Assembly (NCBI RefSeq): GCF_001428435.1
Contig: NZ_LMSO01000001.1
Coordinates: 394,319 to 458,318 of the forward strand
DNA length: 64,000 bases
Reading direction: 5' to 3'
From: Arthrobacter sp. Soil782
GTDB taxonomy: Bacteria; Actinomycetota; Actinomycetes; Actinomycetales; Micrococcaceae
Every line of letters starts with the position of its first letter. The stretch's first letter is position 1. The notes under the pieces were generated by a model. It saw nothing but the letters and a program-made list of their open reading frames with translations. It did not search any database and had not been told where the DNA came from. Position numbers and translations under genes: made by a program. Below, in pieces: positions 34,261 through 42,371 of this stretch.

Positions 34261-34761
34261 TTGCCGGCTCCCGGCATGCAGGTGAACAAACAGAAGGACG
34301 ACGACGGCGCCAATCCGGCCGCCGTCGTCGTTCCTTCTGCCCGTAGCGGCGACCGCCCGCGCGGAGTCCTGGCCTCCGTCCTTGGCGGCTCACTTGCGGC
34401 TGTGCTTGGCACCGCGCTTCATGCCCATATCTGGTACGTGAACGGTGTCGGGATTCCGGCCGGTGCGCTTGCCTCTGTAGTGCTTGCTACCAGTATTGCC
34501 GTGTTCGTTGCCGTGGCTGCCCGCAGCATCTTTTTCGCAGCCCTGACCGGAGTAGTCGCGTACATCCTGGTGGGGCTCGCGGCTTCTTTTTCCGCCGGTG
34601 CCCTTATCGCTGCCGGCGTTGAGGTGGAGGGCGCGCTTCCGCCTGTGGCCATTGCCGGCTATGTCTGGGTGATCGGACTGGCCGTCGGAACGGTTGCAGC
34701 CGTTGCCCTGTCCTGGTGGGCGTTGCGGCCCTCAGTCCGTCCTGGAGCCGACGCTTTGTAA
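34261..34761 (+). CDS. Small conserved membrane protein, unknown function
   Basis: Up to 166 residues. A charged N-terminus (KQKDDDG) is followed by four hydrophobic segments (about 38-60, 65-85, 90-112, 128-155), with no conserved polar motif in them. The start is uncertain: TTG 34261 has AGGG upstream; ATG 34276 and GTG 34282 are alternatives. The typA terminator hairpin lies within the first codons, so expression may depend on readthrough from typA. I do not recognise the family. Confidence 0.65.
   Translation: MPAPGMQVNKQKDDDGANPAAVVVPSARSGDRPRGVLASVLGGSLAAVLGTALHAHIWYVNGVGIPAGALASVVLATSIAVFVAVAARSIFFAALTGVVAYILVGLAASFSAGALIAAGVEVEGALPPVAIAGYVWVIGLAVGTVAAVALSWWALRPSVRPGADAL
34293..34337 (+). 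terminator. typA terminator-like hairpin nested in the next gene start
   Basis: GAAGGACGACGACGGC (34293-34308) pairs with 34321-34337 (GCCGTCGTCG, one bulged T, TCCTTC) around a 12-nt loop. It begins 45 nt after the typA stop but lies within the coding start of the small membrane protein, encoding a KDDDG...AAVVV stretch. Confidence 0.55.
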
Positions 34762-34781
34762 CGACTCTCTGTAGTACTGTC

Positions 34782-35276
34782 TCAGTCTGCGGTGCGGTCT
34801 ATATGGTGGGCCAGCATAATGGAGGTCGCGGTGCCGTCCTCGTCCGATTCCCGCCGGGCGTATTCCTCGAACACGTGGCGAATCTTCTCCATCATCTCGG
34901 CACGGTTGGTGTCATTGAGCCGCACTCCCAGACGCCACACGTCGATCTCCGAGGGGTTCAGCCCATCGATCTCCTGGAGGAACGTCTCGACGAGTACAGG
35001 CGCCGCGTTGGGCATGCGGCTTCCCCACGATAATCCGGTGGCGCGATAGGGGATTTCCTTTGCGCCGCGATTGCCCGTCCGTGGCTCCTCGGCCTTCAAG
35101 AATTCGGTGGCGAGCAGGGTCCGCACATGGTGCAGCGCCGTGGCGGGGTTGAGATCCAACACATCGGCGATTTCCTTATTGGTGCGTGCCTTATGCAGGC
35201 AGAGCCGGAGGATCCTGAGCCGGACGGGGGAGCTCAGCGCCCTGCCGCGTGCCTGGACGTCCTCATCAGTTTCCAT
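34782..35276 (-). CDS. ArsR-family winged-helix regulator
   Basis: A 164-residue regulator: HTH in residues 8-70 (ALSSPVRLRILRLCLHKARTNKEI, recognition helix NPATALHHVRTL) and a C-terminal helical domain (about 95-155). There are no metal-binding Cys pairs. The start is ATG 35276; the ATG at 35288 lies inside the -10 hexamer, so it cannot begin a transcript from that promoter. No obvious target adjoins it. The gap to the convergent membrane-protein gene is 20 bp. Confidence 0.85.
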   Translation of the reverse strand: METDEDVQARGRALSSPVRLRILRLCLHKARTNKEIADVLDLNPATALHHVRTLLATEFLKAEEPRTGNRGAKEIPYRATGLSWGSRMPNAAPVLVETFLQEIDGLNPSEIDVWRLGVRLNDTNRAEMMEKIRHVFEEYARRESDEDGTATSIMLAHHIDRTAD

Positions 35277-35283
35277 GATTTCC

Positions 35284-35289
35284 AGCATA
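35284..35289 (-). promoter_or_regulatory. -10 box for leaderless ArsR-family gene
   Basis: On the minus strand TATGCT is followed by 7 nt and ATG 35276. This fixes the start downstream of the alternative ATG at 35288, which is part of the hexamer. Confidence 0.55.
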
Positions 35290-35332
35290 CGTCAGCAGGC
35301 GCTTACTGATTGAATTTAGTCAATCGCGAGGT

Positions 35333-35581
35333 TCACCCTACTGTGGGAGTTCTCGGACCGCGCCGCGGAGGTGGGGGAGGCACCGGTTTGGCCGCCGTCA
35401 CGGCAGTCAGCGGAACGACGACGTCCCCGCGCCTTCCTGAAATGGTGCAGGACAGATCGTCCCGTGCAGCCAGGTTGCCGAGTGCATCGGTGAGGCCGTC
35501 TTCGATCCGATACCGGACAACAACGCGGGTTCCCAACGGCAGGGAAGTCAGCAGGTGTGCGGCGGAGCTGGACATGGGCAT
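35333..35581 (-). CDS. Stand-alone SH3-like domain protein (acetyltransferase-associated type)
   Basis: An 82-residue protein with a small beta-barrel pattern (GTRVVVRYRIEDGLTDALGN, LSCTISGRRGDVVVPLTAVTAAK) and a Pro-rich tail. From memory this matches the N-terminal SH3-like domain found on Rv0428c-type GNAT acetyltransferases, here without the enzyme. Start ATG 35581 or 35575. Role unknown; it may act as a separate subunit or be a domain left alone. Confidence 0.65.
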   Translation of the reverse strand: MPMSSSAAHLLTSLPLGTRVVVRYRIEDGLTDALGNLAARDDLSCTISGRRGDVVVPLTAVTAAKPVPPPPPRRGPRTPTVG

Positions 35582-35697
35582 AGCCTGTCATATTACGGCG
35601 GGCGCCGGTCGATGCCGGTCCCAACTCCTGTTGCGTTAAGCTGGAAGAGCGACACAGAGCCGTCAACGGCACCAGAATCCTAGGGAAGGCGCGGGAA

Positions 35698-36024
35698 GTG
35701 ACCTACGTAATCGCACAGCCGTGCGTGGATGTGAAAGACAAGGCCTGCATTGAGGAATGCCCGGTTGATTGCATCTATGAAGGTGAACGCTCGCTGTACA
35801 TCCACCCGGATGAGTGCGTGGACTGTGGGGCGTGCGAGCCGGTGTGCCCGGTCGAGGCGATCTACTACGAAGACGACACCCCCGATGAGTGGGCCGAGTA
35901 CTACAAGGCCAACGTCGAGTTCTTTGATGATCTCGGGTCGCCGGGCGGCGCCGCCAAGCTTGGCAACACCGGGAAGGATCACCCGATCATCGCGGCCCTG
36001 CCGCCGCAGAACCAGGAAGCGTGA
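35698..36024 (+). CDS. fdxA: Seven-iron ferredoxin
   Basis: A 108-residue ferredoxin with the 3Fe-4S/4Fe-4S ligand set: Cys9, Cys17, Cys21, Cys25, Cys40, Cys43, Cys46 and Cys50 (motifs KACIEECPVDC and CVDCGACEPVCP). The C-terminal 50 residues are the usual FdxA extension. It carries electrons in general metabolism. The start is GTG 35698 after GGGAA. It sits 8 bp before dapC, a pairing conserved in actinobacteria. Confidence 0.95.
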   Translation: MTYVIAQPCVDVKDKACIEECPVDCIYEGERSLYIHPDECVDCGACEPVCPVEAIYYEDDTPDEWAEYYKANVEFFDDLGSPGGAAKLGNTGKDHPIIAALPPQNQEA

Positions 36025-36031
36025 CGTTAGC

Positions 36032-37171
36032 GTGACACCCAACCGGGCCTTCGGGCTCGACCTCCCGGACTACCCCTGGGATGCCATGGCACCCTATGTC
36101 GAGGAAGCCCGGAAGCATCCGGACGGGGCCGTCAACCTTTCGATCGGAACTCCCGTAGATCCCACGCCGGAGGTCGTCCAGCGTGCGCTCCGCGACGCAT
36201 CGAATGCGCCCGGATACCCCACCACTCACGGCACGATCGAGCTGAGGGAAGCAATCAGCGAGTGGTACCGCCGTCGTCGTTCTGTTGTCGGTCTTGATCC
36301 GGCAGATATTTTGCCAACGGTGGGTTCCAAGGAGCTTGTTGCGTGGCTGCCCACGCTGCTGGGGCTGGGAGCGGGCGATGTCGTTGTGCGTCCCACGGTT
36401 GCCTATCCCACCTATGACATGGGAGCCCATTTCGCCGGCGCAACACCGGTGGCCGCGGACTCGCTGGCCGAACTGGATCCGGGCACGCGGGCGCGGGTGC
36501 GGCTGGTCTGGATCAACTCGCCGTCAAATCCCACCGGCGCGGTCCAGGACGTTGAAGCGCTTCGCGCCGTTGTCGACGAAGCCCGCGCACTGGGTGCCAT
36601 GGTTGCCTCCGATGAGTGTTACGCCGAACTGGGCTGGGGCGTCTGGGACCCGGCCGAGGGCGGGAACGCGGTGCCCAGCATCCTCGATGAACGCGTCAGC
36701 GGAGGGTCCCTTGATCAGCTGCTGTCCGTGTATTCATTGAGCAAGCAGTCCAACCTTGCCGGATATCGGGCCGCGTTCGTGGCCGGTGACAGCGCGGTGC
36801 TGGCTAACCTCGTCAACTCGCGGAAGCATGCGGGAATGATCGTGCCGTTTCCTATTCAGGAAGCTATGCGCGCCGCACTCGCGGATGACATGCACGTCGC
36901 GGCGCAGAAAGACCTGTACCGAGCGCGGCGAAACCAACTGATACCGGCACTCGAGGCGTTCGGGCTGACCATATCCTTGTCCGATGCCGGCCTCTACCTG
37001 TGGGCCACGGCGGGGGAGAACACCTGGCTGACGGTGAAGCGGTTCGCGGAGCTGGGGATCATCGTTGGTCCCGGCACGTTCTACGGTGACGCCGGGAACG
37101 GGTTCGTCCGAGTGGCGCTCACGGGTGCGGATGAGCGGGTCGCTGCCGCGGCTGCCCGGCTCAGCATGTGA
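36032..37171 (+). CDS. dapC: Succinyldiaminopimelate transaminase
   Basis: A 379-residue class I aminotransferase of the actinobacterial DapC type, making N-succinyl-LL-diaminopimelate in lysine and cell-wall synthesis. The PLP lysine is Lys238 in YSLSKQSNLAGYR; NSPSNPTGAV and SDECYAELG are also seen. Start GTG 36032 gives family length; the open frame to 35750 overlaps fdxA in another frame. The pathway partners dapD and dapE lie 4-6 kb downstream. Confidence 0.92.
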   Translation: MTPNRAFGLDLPDYPWDAMAPYVEEARKHPDGAVNLSIGTPVDPTPEVVQRALRDASNAPGYPTTHGTIELREAISEWYRRRRSVVGLDPADILPTVGSKELVAWLPTLLGLGAGDVVVRPTVAYPTYDMGAHFAGATPVAADSLAELDPGTRARVRLVWINSPSNPTGAVQDVEALRAVVDEARALGAMVASDECYAELGWGVWDPAEGGNAVPSILDERVSGGSLDQLLSVYSLSKQSNLAGYRAAFVAGDSAVLANLVNSRKHAGMIVPFPIQEAMRAALADDMHVAAQKDLYRARRNQLIPALEAFGLTISLSDAGLYLWATAGENTWLTVKRFAELGIIVGPGTFYGDAGNGFVRVALTGADERVAAAAARLSM

Positions 37172-37176
37172 GAGCG

Positions 37177-37194
37177 TGTTGCTATTGCACAACA
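37177..37194. promoter_or_regulatory. Inverted repeat TGTTG-N8-CAACA upstream of gltA
   Basis: TGTTG (37177-37181) and CAACA (37190-37194) flank an 8-nt centre, 109 bp before the citrate synthase start. The layout recalls CRP/GlxR-type sites, which often regulate gltA in actinobacteria, but the match is loose. Confidence 0.35.
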
Positions 37195-37302
37195 ACGCCG
37201 CAACCGATTAGTGCTGAAGGCGTTTGTGCCGGTAGCGTTTTAGCTGACTGAGCTGATCCAGCAATTTCGCATGCTTTTCCATAAGCTCCACAAGGAGAGT
37301 CA

Positions 37303-38586
37303 ATGACTGAGCACAACGGCGCCTCACTCCAGTATGACGGAGGAAGCTTGAACCTTCCGCTGATCCAGGCGGCAGAGGGCAACCACGGGTACGATGTCTC
37401 GAAGCTGCTCAAGCAGACCGGTGCCGTTACCTTCGATCCCGGCTTCATGAACACCGCGGCCACCACCTCAGCAATCACGTACATCGACGGCGATCAGGGC
37501 ATCCTGCGCTACCGCGGCTACCCCATCGACCAGCTCGCCCAGCATTCGAGTTTCCTTGAGGTTTCCTACCTGCTCATCTATGGGAACCTGCCAACACCGA
37601 CTGAGCTCGCCGCCTTCGACAACCGCATTCGCAGGCACACCCTTCTGCACGAGGAGCTCAAGGGCTTCTTCGGCGGATTCCCGCGGGATGCCCACCCGAT
37701 GCCGGTGCTGTCCTCAGCCGTCTCGGCGCTGTCCACGTTCTACCAGGACTCCCTGGACCCGTTCGACGATGAGCAGGTGGAGCTGTCCACGTTCCGCCTG
37801 ATGGCGAAGCTGCCGGTCATTGCCGCGTACGCGCACAAGAAGTCCATCGGCCAGCCGATGCTGTACCCGGACAACTCCATGAACCTCGTGGAGAACTTCA
37901 TGCGTTTGTGCTTCGGCCTCCCTGCCGAGCCCTATGATCTCGATCCCACCATGGTCAAGGCGCTGGACCTGCTGCTGATCCTTCATGCGGACCACGAGCA
38001 AAACTGCTCCACCTCCACCGTCCGCCTGGTGGGAAGCTCGAACGCCAATATGTTCGCTTCGATTTCCGCCGGCATCAACGCGCTATTCGGCCCGCTGCAT
38101 GGCGGCGCCAATGAAGCCGTCCTGAACATGCTCCGGGAGATCAAGGCCAAGGGCATGCAGCCCGAGGACTTCATGGAGAAGGTCAAGAACAAGGAAGACG
38201 GCGTGAAGCTCATGGGCTTCGGGCACCGCGTCTACAAGAACTATGATCCGCGGGCCAAGATCGTCAAGGCCACCGCCCACGACATCCTTTCAAAGCTCGG
38301 CGGCAACGACGAGCTTCTGGACATCGCAATGCGCCTCGAAGAGAAGGCCCTTGCTGATGACTACTTCATCGAGCGCAAGCTCTACCCGAACGTGGACTTC
38401 TACACCGGCCTCATCTACAAGGCGATGGGCTTCCCGGAGAAAATGTTCACCGTCCTCTTCGCGATCGGACGCCTGCCGGGGTGGATCGCGCAGTGGCGCG
38501 AAATGATGCAGGATCCGCAGACCAAGATCGGCCGTCCGCGCCAGCTGTACACGGGCGCCGGGGAGCGGCACTACCCGGCACGCTAG
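37303..38586 (+). CDS. gltA: Citrate synthase
   Basis: A 427-residue type II citrate synthase joining oxaloacetate and acetyl-CoA. Catalytic regions are intact: LHADHEQNCSTST, GPLHGGANEAVL (His), GFGHRVYKNYDPRA (His/Arg) and PNVDFYTGLIY (Asp). ATG 37303 has AAGGAG 6 nt upstream. Transcription ends at a 22-bp hairpin shared with galE. Confidence 0.97.
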   Translation: MTEHNGASLQYDGGSLNLPLIQAAEGNHGYDVSKLLKQTGAVTFDPGFMNTAATTSAITYIDGDQGILRYRGYPIDQLAQHSSFLEVSYLLIYGNLPTPTELAAFDNRIRRHTLLHEELKGFFGGFPRDAHPMPVLSSAVSALSTFYQDSLDPFDDEQVELSTFRLMAKLPVIAAYAHKKSIGQPMLYPDNSMNLVENFMRLCFGLPAEPYDLDPTMVKALDLLLILHADHEQNCSTSTVRLVGSSNANMFASISAGINALFGPLHGGANEAVLNMLREIKAKGMQPEDFMEKVKNKEDGVKLMGFGHRVYKNYDPRAKIVKATAHDILSKLGGNDELLDIAMRLEEKALADDYFIERKLYPNVDFYTGLIYKAMGFPEKMFTVLFAIGRLPGWIAQWREMMQDPQTKIGRPRQLYTGAGERHYPAR

Positions 38587-38606
38587 AAGTTCCAAATGCA
38601 GTAACA

Positions 38607-38659
38607 GTACGACGACGGCCGGTCACCTCCGCAAGGAAGGTGACCGGCCGTCGTCGTAC
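38607..38659. terminator. Bidirectional terminator, 22-bp perfect stem
   Basis: 38607-38628 pairs perfectly with 38638-38659 around a 9-nt loop, exactly between the convergent gltA and galE genes. The arms carry the ACGACGACGG/CCGTCGTCGT motif also seen in other terminators in this window. Confidence 0.88.
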
Positions 38660-38680
38660 TTCACGTTGCCGTGGCCTTGG

Positions 38681-39694
38681 CTAGGAGGCGTATCCCTGCG
38701 GGTTGTTCTTCTGCCAGCGCCAGTGATCCTCGCACATCTGGTCCAGTGACTTATGCGCCGACCACCCAAGGTCCGCCAGCGCTGACGAAGGATCCGCATA
38801 GCTGACGGCTGCGTCTCCCGGCCGCCGGGGAGCGAACTCGTAGGGGATCTCGTGGCCGGCCGCCCTGGAGAAGGCTGCGAGCACCTCAAGCACCGATGAG
38901 CCGTTACCTGTCCCCAGGTTCCAGCGGTGCACCCCGGAGTGGGAGGTGAGAAAGTTCAGGGCAGCTACGTGGCCGTCCGCGAGGTCCACCACGTGGATAT
39001 AGTCGCGGATTCCGGTGCCGTCCGGGGTTGGGTAGTCATTGCCGAAGACCATAACTTTCTCGCGCCTGCCGACCGCCACCTGTGCCACGAACGGCAGCAG
39101 GTTGTTCGGGATGCCCGTTGGATCTTCGCCGATACGCCCCGACTCGTGCGCACCCACCGGGTTGAAGTAGCGCAGCAGCGCGATGTTCCAGCGGCCATCG
39201 GAGGCACCGACGTCGCTCAGGATGTCCTCGATCTGCTCCTTGGTGCGCCCGTAGGGGTTGGTTGCGTCCAGCGGCATTTTCTCGATCAGCGGTACCTCTT
39301 CGGACGCACCGTAGACCGTAGCCGAGGAGCTGAAGACCAGGGTGCGGACGTTGTGGCGGTCCATGGTGCGCAGCAGGTTCAGGGTTCCGCCCACGTTGTT
39401 GTGGTAGTAGAACAGCGGTTTTTCCACTGACTCACCCACTGCCTTCAGCCCGGCGAAATGGATGACGGCCTCGACGGCCTCGGCTTCGAACACGGCGTCG
39501 AGCGCGTGCTCGTCGAGCAGATCCACCTTGCGGAAAGCCACCTCGCGGCCGGCCAGCTCCTCCACCCGCTTCAGGGCGGTTTCGCTTGAGTTGTAGAGGT
39601 TGTCCACTACGACGACGTCGTGGCCCGCCTCCAGGAGTGCAAGTGTGGTGTGCGAGCCAATGTAACCGCTTCCGCCGGTGACGAGTATCTTCAT
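38681..39694 (-). CDS. galE: UDP-glucose 4-epimerase
   Basis: A 337-residue extended SDR. The NAD motif GGSGYIGSH is at the N-terminus, the catalytic Ser/Tyr-x3-Lys region reads SSSATVYG and NPYGRTKEQIE, and the ending GWSAHKSLDQMCEDHWRWQ is typical of GalE. It interconverts UDP-glucose and UDP-galactose for envelope sugars. Start ATG 39694 is 7 nt from a -10 box. Confidence 0.95.
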   Translation of the reverse strand: MKILVTGGSGYIGSHTTLALLEAGHDVVVVDNLYNSSETALKRVEELAGREVAFRKVDLLDEHALDAVFEAEAVEAVIHFAGLKAVGESVEKPLFYYHNNVGGTLNLLRTMDRHNVRTLVFSSSATVYGASEEVPLIEKMPLDATNPYGRTKEQIEDILSDVGASDGRWNIALLRYFNPVGAHESGRIGEDPTGIPNNLLPFVAQVAVGRREKVMVFGNDYPTPDGTGIRDYIHVVDLADGHVAALNFLTSHSGVHRWNLGTGNGSSVLEVLAAFSRAAGHEIPYEFAPRRPGDAAVSYADPSSALADLGWSAHKSLDQMCEDHWRWQKNNPQGYAS

Positions 39695-39701
39695 GGGTTC
39701 A

Positions 39702-39707
39702 AGCCTA
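39702..39707 (-). promoter_or_regulatory. -10 box for leaderless galE
   Basis: On the minus strand TAGGCT is followed by 7 nt and ATG 39694, with no ribosome site between. Confidence 0.6.
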
Positions 39708-39842
39708 CCGACCAGCGGTATTTCGGACCTAAGTGAGTCACCGGGCTCTTGCTCTGGAGACGTCGGGGCTATCGGTCTACCCTTGGAGGATCACGCGCGC
39801 GAGCCGGTTCGGGTTATGCCGGCGGAGAGGCGGGGACACCGC

Positions 39843-40454
39843 ATGCACGTCAATGGAGCGCCCTCCTGGAAAGTGGGAGCGGGCACGTCTCTGGCCATGT
39901 GCTTCGCGCTGTATCTGCGGGACTGCGCAGGTCTCGGTGCGATCGGCAAGCCTGCAGTATCGCCGGTGAAGCCCCCTGTCCGCTGCCTGAATCCGCGCCA
40001 GGCGGTCCACGCCGCCGGCGGGGTCCCTGCGCTGCGGGTGGAGTGGGAGGCCTGGTGGTATCAACTGGTTGCCGGACATGGAAACGGCACCAACCTTCCT
40101 ACGCCGCCGGACTTCCCGGAGTTCGACTCCATGCCCGCACTCCAGCGCCTCACCCACGCTCACTATGGAACCGCGTTGGCGTGGACGCAGGAGCGTGAAG
40201 CACGCTGGCGCGAGCGCGAACAACAGCGCATGCACGACGTCGGTCAGCGGCGGTTCGGTGATCTCGTCCGGGAACGCGAACTCGAACTTGGACGGCCCGC
40301 GAGGAACTTCTCGCTCTCCGTGGTGGAGCTGCCGCTAAGCGAAGACCGGGCCTGGTATGTCGAACCGGACATGCTCATTCTGAGCGAGGACCTCTACGAC
40401 GACGAAGCGACCTTCCGGAGCTATGTCCAGCCGGTGGTGGAGATCATCGCGTAG
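39843..40454 (+). CDS. Conserved unknown protein of Micrococcaceae
   Basis: A 203-residue soluble protein starting at ATG 39843 with GGGGA upstream. The centre is Trp/Glu-rich (WEAWWYQLV) and a charged helix precedes a conserved-looking C-terminus (FSLSVVELPL, RAWYVEPDMLILSEDLYDD). I recall similar hypothetical proteins in related genera but no function. It converges on the lysozyme-like gene with a 6-bp gap. Confidence 0.7.
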   Translation: MHVNGAPSWKVGAGTSLAMCFALYLRDCAGLGAIGKPAVSPVKPPVRCLNPRQAVHAAGGVPALRVEWEAWWYQLVAGHGNGTNLPTPPDFPEFDSMPALQRLTHAHYGTALAWTQEREARWREREQQRMHDVGQRRFGDLVRERELELGRPARNFSLSVVELPLSEDRAWYVEPDMLILSEDLYDDEATFRSYVQPVVEIIA

Positions 40455-40460
40455 CGCCTG

Positions 40461-41330
40461 CTAGGCGGCGACCTCGGCAAGGGTGATCAGCACCTGCCCG
40501 GTCTCAGTTTCTGCGGTGGTCCAGCCGCCGTCGGCCCGGTTCCACTGCAGTCCCGCATGGGAGACGGAAGTGATGCCCAGTTCCTTGGCATTGGCCACCG
40601 CAAACTGTGCCGCGGCCCACCCCTCTGATCCGGAGGCGCTGGTCACGAGACCCTCTTCGGTTGCAGCTGTGGGTAGGGCTGGAAAGACGGCTGCGAAGCG
40701 TTCGGTCACCGCTGCCGCGCTGCCTGATGCAACGGGCTTACGCAGTACGCAGTTCAGCGAGGCGGGGGATTGGCCCGTCAGCGCTGAGGCGAACGCGCGC
40801 GCCTCAGGCTCGTGATCGGCATAAGCGTCCGGGTAAGCGCTGCGCTGAACGAGCTGTGCGGCCTCCGTGATGGGCAGACTCTGGTATCCCGGAACCGTGA
40901 CCAGCTCATCGTAAAACGCTCCGGCTGCGTAAATGGGATCCTGCACCTGCTCCTCGGTGCCCCAGCCTTGGGACGGACGCTGCTGAAACAGTCCCCGGGA
41001 GTCCGGCCCCGCCTGGTCGCCGTAGTCCAAATTCCGCAGGCCCGATTCCTGGACGGCTGTGGCCAGCGCAATCGATACCGCGCGCGGCGGCAGGCCACGG
41101 GTCACGGCTACTCCTGCGATAGTGGATGCGTTTGCGGCCTGCTCCGGCGCCAGCTCATAGGTATCCGTACCGACGACGGCGCTGCACCGCTCACGGACCA
41201 GCACCTCAGAGGAGTTCAGTTGGCTGATGGCCAGGTAGGCTCCACCGCCGACCACCGCCGTCAACAGCGTGAGGACACCGGCCGCGCGGAGGCGGCGCCG
41301 TCGTCGGGCCTGCTTCTTGGTCTGGAGCAC
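40461..41330 (-). CDS. Membrane-anchored lysozyme-fold-like protein
   Basis: A 289-residue protein: basic N-terminus, one membrane anchor (about 17-38), then an extracytoplasmic domain. The segment ALATAVQESGLRNLDYGDQA followed by SRGLFQQRPSQGWGT resembles the Glu-containing catalytic region of SLT/lysozyme-like proteins common in actinobacteria. Cys48 and Cys189 could form a disulfide. Start GTG 41330 with AGGG upstream lies 8 nt after dapD, so it is probably cotranscribed with dapD. Confidence 0.72.
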   Translation of the reverse strand: MLQTKKQARRRRRLRAAGVLTLLTAVVGGGAYLAISQLNSSEVLVRERCSAVVGTDTYELAPEQAANASTIAGVAVTRGLPPRAVSIALATAVQESGLRNLDYGDQAGPDSRGLFQQRPSQGWGTEEQVQDPIYAAGAFYDELVTVPGYQSLPITEAAQLVQRSAYPDAYADHEPEARAFASALTGQSPASLNCVLRKPVASGSAAAVTERFAAVFPALPTAATEEGLVTSASGSEGWAAAQFAVANAKELGITSVSHAGLQWNRADGGWTTAETETGQVLITLAEVAA

Positions 41331-41338
41331 TCAAATCC

Positions 41339-42307
41339 CTAGTTGGCGTGGAGCGCAGCGTTCAGTGCGATGCCCTGCCCCGAGCGCTGCCGGGCTTCGA
41401 CGACGCCGGTGGTCGAGTTGCGGATGAATAGCACTCCGGACTGTCCCGAGAGGTCGGCAGCCTTGGCGATCGAGCCATCCGGGAGGGTCACCTTGGTTCC
41501 TGCCGTGATGTAGAGGCCGGCCTCCACCACGCAGTCGTCACCGAGGGAGATACCGATCCCGGCCTGTGCGCTCAGGAGGCAGCGCTCGCCGATGCTGATG
41601 CGTTCCTTGCCGCCGCCTGAGAGGGTACCCATGATCGAGGAGCCGCCGCCGATATCGGAGCCGTTTCCCACGACGACGCCGGCGGAAATGCGTCCCTCGA
41701 CCATTGAGTGGCCCAGAGTTCCGGCATTGAAGTTGACGAAACCTTCGTGCATGACGGTGGTCCCCTCGGCGAGGTGTGCGCCCAGGCGAACCCGATCGGC
41801 GTCGGCGATCCGAACGCCCGAGGGCATCACGTAATCGACCATGCGCGGGAACTTGTCCACGCCGTACACCACCACCGTGCCGCGGGAACGCAGGCGCAGG
41901 CGGGTGGTTTCGAAGTTGTTGACGGCGCACGGGCCGAAGTTTGTCCACACGGCGTTCGCGAGCAGTCCGAAGAGGCCGTCGAGGTTTATGCTGTTCGGCT
42001 GGACGAGTCGGTGCGAAAGCAGGTGGAGCCGGAGGTAGGCATCCGCTGCGTCGGCGGGCGCGTCGTCGAGCGAAGACACGGTGGTGACTACTTCCTGCGT
42101 GACGCTGCGCAGCGCATCGGGCGCCGCGATGGCGGCGAGTTCGGTGCGCAGCGCATGGTCATCGCCTGAAACTTCGCCAAGAACCGGCTGCGGGTACCAG
42201 ACATCGAGTGTCGTTCCGTCTTCGGCCAGCGTGGCAAGGCCGATGCCGAAGGCGTTCCGTGCGGTGGTCTCGGAGGGGGGCAGGTATGCAGAAGCCGTCT
42301 CAGTCAT
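41339..42307 (-). CDS. dapD: 2,3,4,5-tetrahydropyridine-2,6-dicarboxylate N-succinyltransferase
   Basis: A 322-residue enzyme of the actinobacterial DapD class with an N-terminal domain and a left-handed beta-helix (hexapeptide repeats about 165-280, e.g. [18 protein letters not shown]). It succinylates the lysine/DAP precursor. The start is ATG 42307 because the in-frame ATG at 42316 overlaps the -10 box. It is divergent from dapE with 64 bp between the start codons. Confidence 0.94.
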   Translation of the reverse strand: MTETASAYLPPSETTARNAFGIGLATLAEDGTTLDVWYPQPVLGEVSGDDHALRTELAAIAAPDALRSVTQEVVTTVSSLDDAPADAADAYLRLHLLSHRLVQPNSINLDGLFGLLANAVWTNFGPCAVNNFETTRLRLRSRGTVVVYGVDKFPRMVDYVMPSGVRIADADRVRLGAHLAEGTTVMHEGFVNFNAGTLGHSMVEGRISAGVVVGNGSDIGGGSSIMGTLSGGGKERISIGERCLLSAQAGIGISLGDDCVVEAGLYITAGTKVTLPDGSIAKAADLSGQSGVLFIRNSTTGVVEARQRSGQGIALNAALHAN

Positions 42308-42314
42308 GGCTTCC

Positions 42315-42320
42315 ATTCTA
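42315..42320 (-). promoter_or_regulatory. -10 box for leaderless dapD
   Basis: On the minus strand TAGAAT, close to the TATAAT consensus, is followed by 7 nt and ATG 42307. Confidence 0.65.
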
Positions 42321-42358
42321 CCGAGTTGCGGGTGCCTCCCTCCTCCACCGAGGGCCAG

Positions 42359-42364
42359 TACGCT
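42359..42364 (+). promoter_or_regulatory. -10 box for leaderless dapE
   Basis: TACGCT is followed by 7 nt and ATG 42372. The dapD -10 lies 39 bp away on the other strand, so the two promoters are back to back. Confidence 0.6.
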
Positions 42365-42371
42365 GGGGACC

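Noticed and set aside
35750..36031. Upstream extension of dapC
   Set aside because: It lies over fdxA in another frame; DapC proteins begin close to GTG 36032.
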